A DNA stretch of 64,000 nucleotides. Source: Owenia fusiformis. Its lineage: Eukaryota; Annelida; Polychaeta; Sabellida; Oweniidae. Shown here piece by piece: positions 62,989 through 64,000 of the stretch; positions within the stretch are counted from its first letter, which is position 1, and every line of letters starts with the position of its first letter. The DNA is taken from positions 3,353,730 through 3,417,729 of the forward strand of contig CAIIXF020000007.1 in the NCBI GenBank assembly GCA_903813345.2. The letters are read 5' to 3'. Both the position numbers and the translations under genes were made by a program. The notes beneath the pieces are model-generated. The model was given only the letters and a program-made list of their open reading frames with translations. It was not told the origin of the DNA and searched no databases.

Positions 62989-64000
62989 CTACAAGAAACA
63001 AATCCCCTTTTCATATTACAGTCTTCAAATCCCCCTTTATCAGTTTATTGATGCAAATCATTTTTGACTTTCACAATTTTTGTGCTATATATCGTAAATC
63101 TTCTGATTGTGATCACTGGCAAATCCAGGAGGCCTATGGGGCCACCCCCCCCCCTTGATCCCAAAGTGTTGCAGGGCCTTAGGTAGTGGGCCTTTAGGGC
63201 ATTACTTGGCCTTTTTAGGCCAAATTATGGAGAACTGAATTCAACAATGTTTTACTCTTAAACCAATCATTGAAAACATTCTGTAAAAAGCATGGTATTT
63301 TATGTAATGTTGACTGATTGACAACAATTTAATGCAAAAATTATTTAGAAATATTTTATATTATAACTGTTTTTGTTATTTTTAGTGCAATTGTTTTTGC
63401 TCCTTTCTACCAATTCTTGAGAATGAAATAAAATGTCTTTCCGAACCTTGTTGGAACAAAATAGCATATACAACATGTTTTTAGACCTCTCAATATTATA
63501 GTTATACAAAGGAATTTTTGGTTGATTTTAAAAAAGTATTAAAAAAATTAAAACAAAATCCCCCCAAAATAGATAAAAATCAAGATAAACCTTTTATTTC
63601 ATTACCAAGATACTTTTTTAAAATCAACCAAAATTTCCTTTGTACAATTACAATATTGAGAAACATGTTGTGTTTATGTCGTAATGTTCCAATGAGGTTC
63701 GGAAAGATGTTTCATTTCACTCTGGAAACATGATACCAAGAACAAAACAAGTGTTTGATGTATTTTCTAAAACAATATAGATGAAAGTATATACATATTT
63801 TTCAAATTATATTGTTGCCATTCAAAAGATGACCATTAAATTGACGATGAGTCAAATTTTTAGATTCTTTTTATGACTGGTTTAAGAGAAACGGGTGTTC
63901 AAAAAGTTCTCCATATCGATACCACTCCTTTGGAAGATTTATTTTTTCAAGAGAAAATTCACAATTGAATTGCCAAATGAATAGGTGCAGTGCATGCCAT
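62989..64000. other. TXNL1 first-intron sequence with repeats
   Basis: No exon seen. 63268-63345 matches the dispersed repeat at 37603-37690. A foldback at about 63420-63725 has arms beginning GAATGAAATAAAATGTCTTT and AAAGATGTTTCATTTC, an inner pair TTGGTTGATTTTAAAAAAGT / ACTTTTTTAAAATCAACC, and an A-rich loop. Confidence 0.6.
63420..63725. mobile_element. ~300-bp AT-rich foldback MITE
   Basis: Outer arm blocks (AATGAAATAAAATGTCTTTC with its near complement ending GTTTCATTTC) and inner blocks (GGTTGATTTTAAAAAAGTAT with ATACTTTTTTAAAATCAACC) pair around a loop near 63560. The short ORF at 63518-63733 is an artefact of it. Confidence 0.7.

Overview
The window is animal (metazoan) nuclear DNA: AT-rich, with intron-containing genes, consensus GT-AG splice sites and a very high load of foldback and miniature transposable elements. 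The genes and repeats suggest a marine invertebrate (lophotrochozoan, hemichordate or similar). I cannot fix the species from the sequence.

Four protein-coding loci can be supported. (1) 1571-2329 (+): an intronless 252-aa secretory prohormone that would release an amidated RFamide peptide with a DDYG core, resembling the cholecystokinin/sulfakinin type. (2) 7247-22721 (-): a FER/FES-type non-receptor tyrosine kinase. I rebuilt 18 coding exons that join in frame to 914 aa, with F-BAR, FX/coiled-coil, SH2 and kinase domains. (3) 28621-45191 (+): a 12-exon, 413-aa immunoglobulin-superfamily protein with a signal peptide, three Ig-like domains and a C-terminal GPI-attachment-type tail. (4) 58558-62988 (-): thioredoxin-like protein 1 (TXNL1) with a CGPC thioredoxin centre and PITH domain; only its first ~33 codons lie off the window or went unrecognised. 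The prohormone and FER are convergent, FER and the Ig gene divergent (head to head over 22.7-28.6 kb), and the Ig gene and TXNL1 convergent. I see no functional link between the neighbours.

Most of the rest is repeats. Notable ones are: a 45-bp minisatellite at the left edge; a ~27-copy, 59-bp minisatellite made from the 3' end and splice donor of a FER exon; two ~848-bp foldback elements with 5-bp target duplications, one inside FER and one inside TXNL1; a TA-flanked and a TTAA-flanked MITE; a 2.1-kb CCATGG-rich foldback; a 5.3-kb inverted repeat enclosing a decayed LINE-type reverse transcriptase; a tRNA-derived SINE ending just before an Ig-gene exon; and a 63-bp perfect palindrome. Exon joins were worked out by hand from reading frame and splice consensus and would be confirmed by RNA-seq.
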